Below are positions 31,385-38,447 of a DNA stretch of 38,447 bases, in pieces. The stretch lies in the NCBI GenBank assembly GCA_903927505.1, contig CAIYNF010000155.1, positions 1 to 38,447 of the forward strand, in the 5' to 3' direction. Origin of the DNA: an uncultured Bacteroidota bacterium (GTDB taxonomy: Bacteria > Bacteroidota > Bacteroidia > UKL13-3). Both the position numbers and the translations under genes were made by a program. The notes under the pieces were generated by a model. That model saw nothing but the letters and a program-made list of their open reading frames with translations. It did not search any database and was not told the origin of the DNA. Position 1 is the first letter of the stretch; each line of letters opens with the position of its first letter.

Positions 31385-33214
31385 ATGAAAGGTTACAGAA
31401 AGTTTTTAAGTTATATTCTTCCCTATAAAGGATTAGCGCTATTAAATGTGCTCTTCAATATTTTCTCCATCTTCTTTAGTTTGTTTTCTATTGCGCTCAT
31501 ATTCCCGTTTTTATCTTTGTTGTTTGGACAAACTCAATTGGTAACTGTAAAGCCCCAAATTACCTATGATGCCAAAGGTTTAAACGAATTTTTTAATTAT
31601 TACCTTTCGCATATTATTCAAACAGAAGGAGCAGAATCTGCCTTGGTATTTATTTGTTTGATGGCCATTATTACAATATTTTTAAAGAATGTGTTTCGTT
31701 ACTTGGCTTTGTTTTTTATGGTTTCATTGCGCAATAATATTGTAAGCAATTTGCGTGAAAGCATGTACAAGCATATTTTGGTTTTGCCTTTATCTTATTT
31801 TAGTGAAGAAAAAAAAGGCGATCTAATTAGCCGCATGAGCAATGATATTTTGCAGATAGAAGTTGCAATTATGAGTTCCTTGGAGGCTATGTTTAAAGAG
31901 CCCCTAACTATTGTTATTTTCTTGGTTTCATTGGTAATGATTAGTCCGCAATTGGTGCTAATTGTTTTTGTTACTTTACCCATAATAGCTCTATTAATTG
32001 GGCAAATTGGCAAGGTGCTTAAAAAATACTCGCAACGTGGGCAAGCTAAATTGGGAGATTTGGTTTCCTTGTATGAGGAAACTTTGATGGGAATTAGAAT
32101 TATTAAAGCGTTTAACTCACAAGCATTTTTTATGCGCAGGTTTAATAAGGAAAACAATGCCTATACACGTATCAATGTTGCCAGCAACAGAACTGGTGAT
32201 AGCGCCTCTCCTATTTCCGAAACATTAAGTGTGGTGGTTTTGTCGTTTATACTTTGGTTTGGCGGCAAAATGGCTTTGCATCCGGCAGAAACAGGTTTAA
32301 ATGCGCAGTCTTTTATCTTATTTATTTTGGTGTTTACCCAAATATTACCCCCAGCAAAATCCTTTTCTACTGCCTATAGCAACATGCAAAAAGGACTTGC
32401 ATCTTTAGAACGTGTGAATGAGGTTTTACAAAGTGAGGAGTTAATTACTGAAATTCCGAATGCCAAGCCTGTTGAGGGATTGGGTGAATCTATAGAATTT
32501 AAAAATGTGAGTTTCAAATATGCCGATGAGTATGTTTTGAAAAATATCAATTTAAAAATTGAAAAGGGAAAAACAGTTGCATTGGTTGGACCATCGGGTT
32601 CGGGAAAATCTACTTTAACCGATTTAATACCCCGTTTTTACGATCCTGTAGAAGGTGAAGTGTTGTTGGATGGAGAGAACATTAAAAACCTTAAAATACT
32701 TCAACTCAGGGGAGCTATGGCTATTGTGGCGCAGGAATCGATCTTGTTTAACGACAGTATTTATAACAATATTTCTTTTGGTAAAACAGACTCAACCACT
32801 GGTGAAGTGGAAGAGGCTGCAAGAATTGCCAATGCGCATGAATTTATTTTAGGTTCGGAAAAAGGCTACCAAACCAATATTGGCGACAGGGGAAATAAGC
32901 TTAGTGGCGGACAAAGACAACGCATTAGTATTGCCAGGGCCATCCATACCAATCCAGACATATTAATTTTAGATGAGGCAACCTCTGCCTTAGATACAGC
33001 CAGTGAACGCCTGGTTCAGGAAGCATTGAATAATATTATGCAAAACCGCACTACTATTGTTATTGCACACCGTTTAAGCACCATTCACAAGGCCGATTTA
33101 ATAGTTGTTTTAGACAAGGGTGAAATTGTTCAAACTGGAACACACCATGAACTCATCATGCAAGAAGGTTTATACAAACAATTGCATGAAATGCAGAAGA
33201 TTTTAGAGGGATAA
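31385..33214 (+). CDS. MsbA-like ABC exporter (fused membrane and ATPase domains)
   Basis: A 609-residue half-transporter. Residues 1-330 are the six-helix membrane region (ABC_membrane), and 360-609 are the nucleotide-binding domain: GPSGSGKST (Walker A, about residue 400), SGGQRQRISIARAI (signature, about 505), ILILDEATSALD (Walker B, about 526) and IAHRLST (H-loop). All catalytic residues are present. It likely exports a lipid or lipid-linked molecule (MsbA-type lipid A flippase is the usual call in this phylum) as a homodimer. It is on the same strand as the amidohydrolase genes but 54 bases away, with no visible terminator between. Confidence 0.9.
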   Translation: MKGYRKFLSYILPYKGLALLNVLFNIFSIFFSLFSIALIFPFLSLLFGQTQLVTVKPQITYDAKGLNEFFNYYLSHIIQTEGAESALVFICLMAIITIFLKNVFRYLALFFMVSLRNNIVSNLRESMYKHILVLPLSYFSEEKKGDLISRMSNDILQIEVAIMSSLEAMFKEPLTIVIFLVSLVMISPQLVLIVFVTLPIIALLIGQIGKVLKKYSQRGQAKLGDLVSLYEETLMGIRIIKAFNSQAFFMRRFNKENNAYTRINVASNRTGDSASPISETLSVVVLSFILWFGGKMALHPAETGLNAQSFILFILVFTQILPPAKSFSTAYSNMQKGLASLERVNEVLQSEELITEIPNAKPVEGLGESIEFKNVSFKYADEYVLKNINLKIEKGKTVALVGPSGSGKSTLTDLIPRFYDPVEGEVLLDGENIKNLKILQLRGAMAIVAQESILFNDSIYNNISFGKTDSTTGEVEEAARIANAHEFILGSEKGYQTNIGDRGNKLSGGQRQRISIARAIHTNPDILILDEATSALDTASERLVQEALNNIMQNRTTIVIAHRLSTIHKADLIVVLDKGEIVQTGTHHELIMQEGLYKQLHEMQKILEG

Positions 33215-33307
33215 AACACCCTTTAATTCTCTCTTAAAGCATTGATAATATAAGATCAATGGCTTTTTTACACAAGTTTTCCTCTTTTTGTATATCCTCA
33301 AACGCGA

Positions 33308-33326
33308 TTGAGCCATTTTAGCTCAA
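33308..33326 (+). other. Hairpin 1 of the structured intergenic region
   Basis: TTGAGC (33308-33313) pairs with GCTCAA (33321-33326) over a seven-base loop. It is not followed by a T tract. Confidence 0.45.
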
Positions 33327-33355
33327 ATTAATTCAAGAACCTTGTAGTAACCTAG

Positions 33356-33379
33356 AAGGAGTCCCGCAAGGGATTCCTT
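33356..33379 (+). other. Hairpin 2, GCAA tetraloop
   Basis: AAGGAGTCCC (33356-33365) and GGGATTCCTT (33370-33379) form a ten-pair stem (one G-U) closed by a GNRA loop GCAA. No T tract follows, so it is not a classic terminator. Confidence 0.6.
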
Positions 33380-33405
33380 TAAACCTTTACTCATTTGCTG
33401 TTTGC

Positions 33406-33461
33406 AGCGCCATTCATTGCTCCGTAAGGAGTTGTGTTTGCTGTGCTGTGGGCGCTTTTTT
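33406..33461 (+). terminator. Hairpin 3 with GTAA sub-hairpin and T tract
   Basis: AGCGCC (33406-33411) pairs with GGCGCT (33451-33456) and is followed by TTTTTT (33456-33461), as in an intrinsic terminator. Inside lies CTCC-GTAA-GGAG (33420-33431), a second GNRA hairpin. This may terminate the ABC-exporter transcript or a small RNA. Confidence 0.5.
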
Positions 33462-33496
33462 GTAAAATTTCTTGTTAAAACCTTTAATGATTAAAT

Positions 33497-36400
33497 ATGA
33501 AAACAAAACAACTCCTAATGTTGTGGGCGCTAGCTTTATGGCTGATCCCCACGCTGCATGCTCAGAGTTCTGAATCTGATTCGAAGAAAGAATCTGAAAA
33601 AGAATCTGAGAGCAAAAAAGCCAAAACAGTTAATTACTGTACAGGCTTTGTTACCTACACCCAAGAAGTTTGGAATGAAAACTTCGAAAGTAGCAAGTGT
33701 GGCAATTCTAACAAATTGCTAACCAACAATTTTTCAACTGTATTCCCTAATGGTTTAACAATTGGTTGTAACGGTGGTTACAAAGTTATTATTACAACCA
33801 GAGAACACATTAGAAGCTTTTTACCTGTTGAAGGCAATGAGAATTCTCTTGACAAATCATGCACCAATCCTAAAAACACAAGGTCTGGTAAATTGGCTGG
33901 TGAATTAATTGCATTAACTTTAAATGTTACTTTTGATGATGTGATTCCATCGTTTTCTTCACCAGAAAATCACATTGGCGACATGACCATTCAGTTGGCA
34001 TCGTCACCATTTTATGGATTAACTGTTCGTCAGTTTTTGGCGGTAGCAAATAACGTTTTAGGAGGTTGCTCTAGCACTTATACTGCATCACAAGTATGCA
34101 ATATGGCTAAAAAGATCAATGAAAATTTCAAAAAAGGAAATGAAAGCGATGAAGAAAGCGATAAGAAAAACAAAGGTTTATTAAACTGTACGCCTCCATT
34201 ATGGACAAGCGTTTCTGGTGTAAATAATACTTGTTCTTATTCTTCAAATGCATCTGCTACTTTAGCAATTACAAGTGGTGTTCCACCATACAGTGTATTG
34301 TGGAGCAATGCTGCAACTACTAATACTATTTCTAGCTTAACTGCTGGAACTTACACTGTAACTATTAAAGACGGTGCGAACCAAACTGTTACCAAAAGTG
34401 TAACCATTACCACTCCAAGTGCAATTGCAATTGGCTTAACTGCTGCAGACGTTAAATGTTTTGGCGCTTCAACTGGCAGCATTGCTGCTATTGTTAGCGG
34501 TGGAACAGGTGCTTATAACTATAGCTGGACTAATTCGGCAAATACAGCAACCATCAACAACTTAACTGCTGGTAATTATGAATTAACAGTAACTGATGCA
34601 AATGCATGTACTGCTAAAGCAAACAAAACCATTAGCCAACCAGTTGCTGCATTAAGTATTACTGGAACTGCAACAGCTGTTACTTGTAACGGTTTAAACA
34701 ATGGTAGCATTGATATGGCTATTACTGGTGGTACTGGAGCTTATAGCTATTTATGGAATGACAATGCAACAACAGAAGACAGAACAGCAATGGCTCCAGG
34801 TAGTTACTCGTTAACTGTAACTGATGCAAATGCTTGTACTGCAACCAGTGGATCAAAAAGCATCACTGAACCTGCTGTATTAAGTGCATCAACTACACAA
34901 ACCAATGTTTTGTGTAAAGATGGTAACAATGGTGCAATTGATTTAACTGTTGCTGGTGGTAATGGCTCAAACACTTTTAATTGGTCAAATACCGCAACTT
35001 CTGAAGATATTAGCGTTTTAGTAGCTGGTACATATTCAGTTATTGTAACGGATGCAAAAGCATGTACTACTTCGGTAGAAGCAACCATTACTGAACCAAC
35101 TAAATTGGTAATCACTGGCACTGCAACAAATGTAAAATGCCATGGTGAATCTAATGGTGCAATTGCTATTGATGTAACTGGTGGTGTTAGCAATTATGTT
35201 TATAGCTGGACAGGTGCTACTTCGGCTTCAACTGAAGACTTAAGTAATTTGGCCGCTGGTGATTATACCTTAGTTGTAACGGATGCTAACGCTTGTACTG
35301 CAACCGAAACATTCACAGTTACTGAACCAAATGTATTGGCTACCAATGCAGATATTTTTAATGTAAAATGTTATGGTAATGCAACTGGTAAAATTGAGTT
35401 TGCTCCATTTGGAGGAACTTCTCCTTACCAATACAGCTATGCCAATTCAGATTACAAAGGAAACCGTTTAGAAAACCTTTATGCTGGTATTTATTCTGTA
35501 ACCATTACGGATGCTAATGGATGTACTTTAACAGCTCCACGTACTATTACCCAACCAGCTGCTGCCTTAACAGTAACACCTTCAGTTACTAATGTAGCTT
35601 GTAATGGTGGTTCAAATGGTTCAATTGTATTGGCTGTAACTGGTGGAACTGGCGATATGACTTATTCTTGGAGAAGCAATGCCTCTACAAGTAATACTAT
35701 TAGTGGTTTAAGTGCTAGCACTTATAACTATACTGTAACAGACGAAAATGCTTGTGTAAAATCTGCTGATGTAGTTGTTTCACAACCTACCGTATTAGCA
35801 GTAACTATTAGCAGTAATTTGTTATGCTATACAGGTAGCAATGGTGCTATCACTGCAAATGTAAGCGGTGGTTCAACTCCATATGCTAGCTATGCTTGGA
35901 CTAAAACTGGTACGGTACTTACTGCAAGCACTGCAACTTGGACTGGTAGAAATGCTGGTACCTATAACGTAGTTGTAACAGATGCAAACACTTGTACTGC
36001 AACAAAATCTATTACTATCAATGCGCCTTCTTCTAATACTTGTGGTATTTTCAAAACTTATGAGAGAGAAACTTGGGGCGAAAAACGCGGCAGTTATATA
36101 ACAGCTAATTTTGCTACAGTATTCCCTAATGGAATTGTTATTGGTGCAGGTTCTAATAAATACACCTTTACTACTGCAACTGCAGTTCGTAACTTTCTAG
36201 GTAACGATGATGATGACGATTCACATTGCAGTTCTATTGCTGGTAGCACCATTAACCCGGGTTCAAGCAATAACCGTTTGGCAATTGAATTATTGGTAAT
36301 GAAATTAAATGTAGGATTTGACAACTATTTTCCTGCGTTTTCTCCATCAACAACCAAATTAGGTGATTTAGTAATCTATGAAAACGGTAGCAATGCTCCT

Positions 36401-36937
36401 TTCAATGGCTTGTCGTTAAATGAATTTATCACTTTAGCGAACAATGCTTTGGGTGGTGTTCCTTGTGGAAGTGGCTATACTTTAGCAAATGTTAAAAACA
36501 CTGCTAAAAAAATAAGTAACAATTTCCACCACGAAAGTGGCGAAAGCGAAGATGATGATGATGAACATTGCGATAATGACCACAATGAAAACCATGGTAA
36601 TTTAGTTTGCCCTTGTATTCAAAACAAAACTGGTGAAGATGCAAATGGTCCAGTTGCTAAAAAAGTTAGTGTAAGTAATTCAACCATGACTTGCTATCCT
36701 AACCCTTTCAGCAACAAATTAGCTGTAAGCTTTACTTCAAAATTTGCATCACAAGCTGTTGTTGAATTATACAACGCAGAAGGTGTAAGAGTTGCAATAT
36801 TGTTTAATGGTAATGTAAATGAAAATGGGACTTATGATGTAAATGTAAATACAGAAAACTTAAGCGCTGGTGCTTACTTCTGTAGATTTGCATCTGACAA
36901 AGAAACCGTTGTTCAAAAGCTTATCATGATTAAATAA
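33497..36937 (+). CDS. T9SS-exported adhesin with eight SprB-like repeats between two copies of one domain
   Basis: A 1146-residue surface protein. Signal peptide (residues 1-22, ending LHAQ), an acidic/basic linker, then domain A (about 45-225: VTYTQEVWNEN, NFSTVFPNGLTIGCNGGYKV, LAGELIALTLNVTFDDVIPSFS, LTVRQFLAVANNVLGG). Next come eight repeats of about 76 residues (235-847), each with C-x-G-x-x-x-G, GG, Y-x-W and VTDANACTA-like ends, matching the SprB-repeat pattern of gliding-motility adhesins. Then a second copy of domain A (about 848-1035: ETWGEKRG, NFATVFPNGIVIG, LAIELLVMKLNVGFDNYFPAFS, NALGG), an Asp/Glu/His-rich linker, and a Por-secretion sorting domain (1060-1146: CYPNPFSNKLAV...LSAGAYFCRF...KLIMIK). 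It is exported by type IX secretion. Confidence 0.88.
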   Translation: MKTKQLLMLWALALWLIPTLHAQSSESDSKKESEKESESKKAKTVNYCTGFVTYTQEVWNENFESSKCGNSNKLLTNNFSTVFPNGLTIGCNGGYKVIITTREHIRSFLPVEGNENSLDKSCTNPKNTRSGKLAGELIALTLNVTFDDVIPSFSSPENHIGDMTIQLASSPFYGLTVRQFLAVANNVLGGCSSTYTASQVCNMAKKINENFKKGNESDEESDKKNKGLLNCTPPLWTSVSGVNNTCSYSSNASATLAITSGVPPYSVLWSNAATTNTISSLTAGTYTVTIKDGANQTVTKSVTITTPSAIAIGLTAADVKCFGASTGSIAAIVSGGTGAYNYSWTNSANTATINNLTAGNYELTVTDANACTAKANKTISQPVAALSITGTATAVTCNGLNNGSIDMAITGGTGAYSYLWNDNATTEDRTAMAPGSYSLTVTDANACTATSGSKSITEPAVLSASTTQTNVLCKDGNNGAIDLTVAGGNGSNTFNWSNTATSEDISVLVAGTYSVIVTDAKACTTSVEATITEPTKLVITGTATNVKCHGESNGAIAIDVTGGVSNYVYSWTGATSASTEDLSNLAAGDYTLVVTDANACTATETFTVTEPNVLATNADIFNVKCYGNATGKIEFAPFGGTSPYQYSYANSDYKGNRLENLYAGIYSVTITDANGCTLTAPRTITQPAAALTVTPSVTNVACNGGSNGSIVLAVTGGTGDMTYSWRSNASTSNTISGLSASTYNYTVTDENACVKSADVVVSQPTVLAVTISSNLLCYTGSNGAITANVSGGSTPYASYAWTKTGTVLTASTATWTGRNAGTYNVVVTDANTCTATKSITINAPSSNTCGIFKTYERETWGEKRGSYITANFATVFPNGIVIGAGSNKYTFTTATAVRNFLGNDDDDDSHCSSIAGSTINPGSSNNRLAIELLVMKLNVGFDNYFPAFSPSTTKLGDLVIYENGSNAPFNGLSLNEFITLANNALGGVPCGSGYTLANVKNTAKKISNNFHHESGESEDDDDEHCDNDHNENHGNLVCPCIQNKTGEDANGPVAKKVSVSNSTMTCYPNPFSNKLAVSFTSKFASQAVVELYNAEGVRVAILFNGNVNENGTYDVNVNTENLSAGAYFCRFASDKETVVQKLIMIK

Positions 36938-36955
36938 GATAGAGGTTTAAAAATT

Positions 36956-36992
36956 AAAATCCGGTGAGACAAAGTTTCACCGGATTTTTTTT
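36956..36992 (+). terminator. Intrinsic terminator after the adhesin gene
   Basis: AAAATCCGGTGA (36956-36967) pairs perfectly with TCACCGGATTTT (36977-36988), followed by T to 36992. It begins 19 bases after the stop codon. Confidence 0.9.
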
Positions 36993-37054
36993 GTTCTAAA
37001 TTTTCAAAAAGAATTAAACTTGGCATAAAGGATTTTTTCTATTTGAGGCAAAAA

Positions 37055-37085
37055 TTTTTGATTTTCTAAATAATTGCTATCTTTA
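37055..37085 (+). promoter_or_regulatory. Candidate promoter of the right-end surface protein
   Basis: TTTTTG at 37055-37060, 17 bases, then TATCTTTA at 37078-37085, seven of eight matches to TAnnTTTG. The start site would be near 37092, about 15 bases before the ATG. Confidence 0.45.
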
Positions 37086-37106
37086 CTTATTATAGTTCAG
37101 TAGATT

Positions 37107-38447
37107 ATGAGAAAATTGTCCTCCTATTTACTTGTTCCCGTATTGTTTTTTTTATACCCCGCTAAAAACTATTCTCAAACGGTTACAAATTACGTTTTTA
37201 GTCCTTCTAGCACAGTATTCACTGCATTAATAGGTTCTACACCTGCAGTAATTACAGGTGGTGCAGATGAAGGATACATGAGTGCCGTTCCAATTGGATT
37301 TGATTTTATTTATAATAGCCAGGCCTATTCTACTTTATCTATTTCAACCAATGGCTATGTTTCATTGGGGCAAAATATTACAGCTCTAAATAGCTTTTTA
37401 AACAACTTAAGTGCTGGTACTAATCCTCTCTCACCCCGCCCAATTTTAGCCCCTCTTTGGGATGATTTGGCATTTGCTGCTACTACAAATATTAGTTATT
37501 TGGTTTCTGGAACAGCACCTTATAGAATTTTTACGGTACAATGGCTCAATGCCAAATGGGTTTATAATGCTGCTGCTGCAGGTATTTCATTTCAATTAAA
37601 GTTGTATGAATACGACAGTAAATTAGAGTTTATTTATAGACAGGAAGCAGGTGCCTTACTAAATCCAAGTGCATCAATTGGTATTACCAATGTGGCTTCA
37701 GGAGCAGGTAATTTTCTATCTTTAATTAATACTGGTACCAACCCAGCAGATACCAACAGCCAAGTAGAAGCAAATGGCTTAAATACCAAACCTGCAAACG
37801 GACAAGTTTATGGTTTTGTGCCCAATTATATTCCGCCAATTGCACCTGCTGCCATCAACTTTTCCAATATTGGGGCAACTACCTTTTCTGTAGATTGGAC
37901 AGACAATACAAATACTGAAACCTATTACGAAGTTTATATGTCGAGCGACAGTATTAACTTTAATAAAGTAAGCACCCTATACTCAACAAGCATAAGTAGC
38001 TCTGGTAGTTTTTATCATTATGTTCCCAGCGGGTTAAACCCAAGCAGCTATTATTACTTTAAAATATACGCAAACAATGAGGGAAGTTTACCCAATAATT
38101 TTGCCTATGGATTTACAAGCACCTCTGCGGGATTATTATCTGGTATTAAAACTATTTGTCCTTCGGGATGTGATTATACAAGTGTTGCAAATGCCAACAT
38201 AGATATAAGAAACAAAGGCGTAAGTGGGAGTTTAATTTTAGAGTTTGATTCTTCTTACCGCGCCAATGTTGAAACCTACCCTATAGATTTTGGCAACCTT
38301 AATACCAGTGCAATTAACACAGTTACTTTTAGACCAAACAGCAATGTAGTTTCACTTATTAATTTCGTTTCTTCGGCGGGCATTACTTTTGATTTGAACA
38401 CTACAGATTACTTAACTATTGATGGAAAGGCGGGAGGTTACGGCTCA
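37107..38447 (+). CDS. Exported fibronectin-III surface protein, N-terminal part (cut by window edge)
   Basis: The frame opens with ATG at 37107 and is still open at the last base, 447 codons later. It has a signal peptide (MRKLSSYLLVPVLFFLYPAK, then NYSQ). The first 200 residues form a beta-rich domain with segments such as GADEGYMSAVPIGFDFIYN, YSTLSISTNGYVSLG, RPILAPLWDDLAF and LKLYEYDSKLEFIYRQ. This is a common pattern of Bacteroidota surface proteins. Residues about 240-330 are a fibronectin-type-III domain (APAAINFSNIGATTFSVDWTDNTNTETYYEVYM..SSYYYFKIYANNEG), followed by a further beta-rich part. The C terminus, which would carry a sorting domain, is outside the window, so type IX export is only inferred from its neighbour. 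Confidence 0.8.
   Translation, partial: MRKLSSYLLVPVLFFLYPAKNYSQTVTNYVFSPSSTVFTALIGSTPAVITGGADEGYMSAVPIGFDFIYNSQAYSTLSISTNGYVSLGQNITALNSFLNNLSAGTNPLSPRPILAPLWDDLAFAATTNISYLVSGTAPYRIFTVQWLNAKWVYNAAAAGISFQLKLYEYDSKLEFIYRQEAGALLNPSASIGITNVASGAGNFLSLINTGTNPADTNSQVEANGLNTKPANGQVYGFVPNYIPPIAPAAINFSNIGATTFSVDWTDNTNTETYYEVYMSSDSINFNKVSTLYSTSISSSGSFYHYVPSGLNPSSYYYFKIYANNEGSLPNNFAYGFTSTSAGLLSGIKTICPSGCDYTSVANANIDIRNKGVSGSLILEFDSSYRANVETYPIDFGNLNTSAINTVTFRPNSNVVSLINFVSSAGITFDLNTTDYLTIDGKAGGYGS

Noticed and set aside
34804-35193. 129-residue antisense ORF within the SprB repeats
   Set aside because: It is the mirror of repeated coding sequence; the plus-strand frame is clearly the real gene.

Overview
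The window is chromosomal DNA of a member of the Bacteroidota. The signs are consistent: AT-rich sequence, a C-terminal Por-secretion (T9SS) sorting domain and SprB-type repeats on a surface protein, several TonB-dependent receptors or beta-barrel receptors (one with an N-terminal carboxypeptidase-regulatory-like domain), a rhomboid with the C-terminal tail typical of the phylum, a 939-residue CarB, and promoters of the phylum type (TTG or TTTG near -33, TAnnTTTG near -7) instead of the proteobacterial kind. The genus cannot be fixed from sequence reading alone. I see no rRNA, tRNA, CRISPR array, intact insertion sequence or prophage; most of the window is ordinary core or accessory chromosome.

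Layout. 1-1478 (minus): start of a TonB-dependent receptor (cut by the window edge) and an unrecognised outer-membrane protein. 1579-6426: a glycosyltransferase fused to a phosphoglycosyltransferase-like membrane part, converging on an alpha/beta hydrolase that follows a PpiD-like periplasmic isomerase. 6524-10124: an RsmI-like methylase, then a compact phenylacetyl-CoA epoxidase operon (TetR regulator, paaA, paaB, paaC) with a promoter, a PaaR-like operator over the start site and a strong terminator. 10413-13100: a secreted glucosaminidase and a minus-strand run of 3-hydroxyacyl-CoA dehydrogenase, GNAT acetyltransferase, Rieske-like lipoprotein and a small membrane protein. 13201-18259: IscA/SufA-type protein, ribosomal protein S20, RadC, GtrA-like protein and carB. 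18260-19001 is a long gene-free stretch. 19002-21987: a TPR protein, and a TonB-dependent receptor under a TPP riboswitch with a downstream intrinsic terminator, which makes it a thiamine uptake receptor. 22133-31330: a large beta-barrel receptor, an EEP-family phosphatase/nuclease and rhomboid pair, and two amidohydrolase-family exported proteins. 31385-33214: an MsbA-like ABC exporter. 33300-38447: a hairpin-rich intergenic region, a T9SS-exported adhesin with eight SprB-like repeats between two copies of the same flanking domain, and the start of another exported fibronectin-III protein cut by the right edge.

How parts work together. The paa genes encode the oxygenase core of phenylacetate breakdown, apparently controlled by their own TetR repressor; the reductase PaaE and PaaD are not here. 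The nearby 3-hydroxyacyl-CoA dehydrogenase could serve the later beta-oxidation-like step, but it lies on the other strand in a separate unit. The thiamine receptor would be switched off by thiamine pyrophosphate. The right end is devoted to exported surface proteins.

Most unusual signals: a 10-bp palindrome GGTTCGAACC that occurs four times exactly with several near copies; a Rieske-fold lipoprotein that has lost most cluster ligands; amidohydrolase domains lacking metal ligands beside an intact one; the glycosyltransferase fusion without a phosphoglycosyltransferase active site; and the repeated domain bracketing the SprB repeats.
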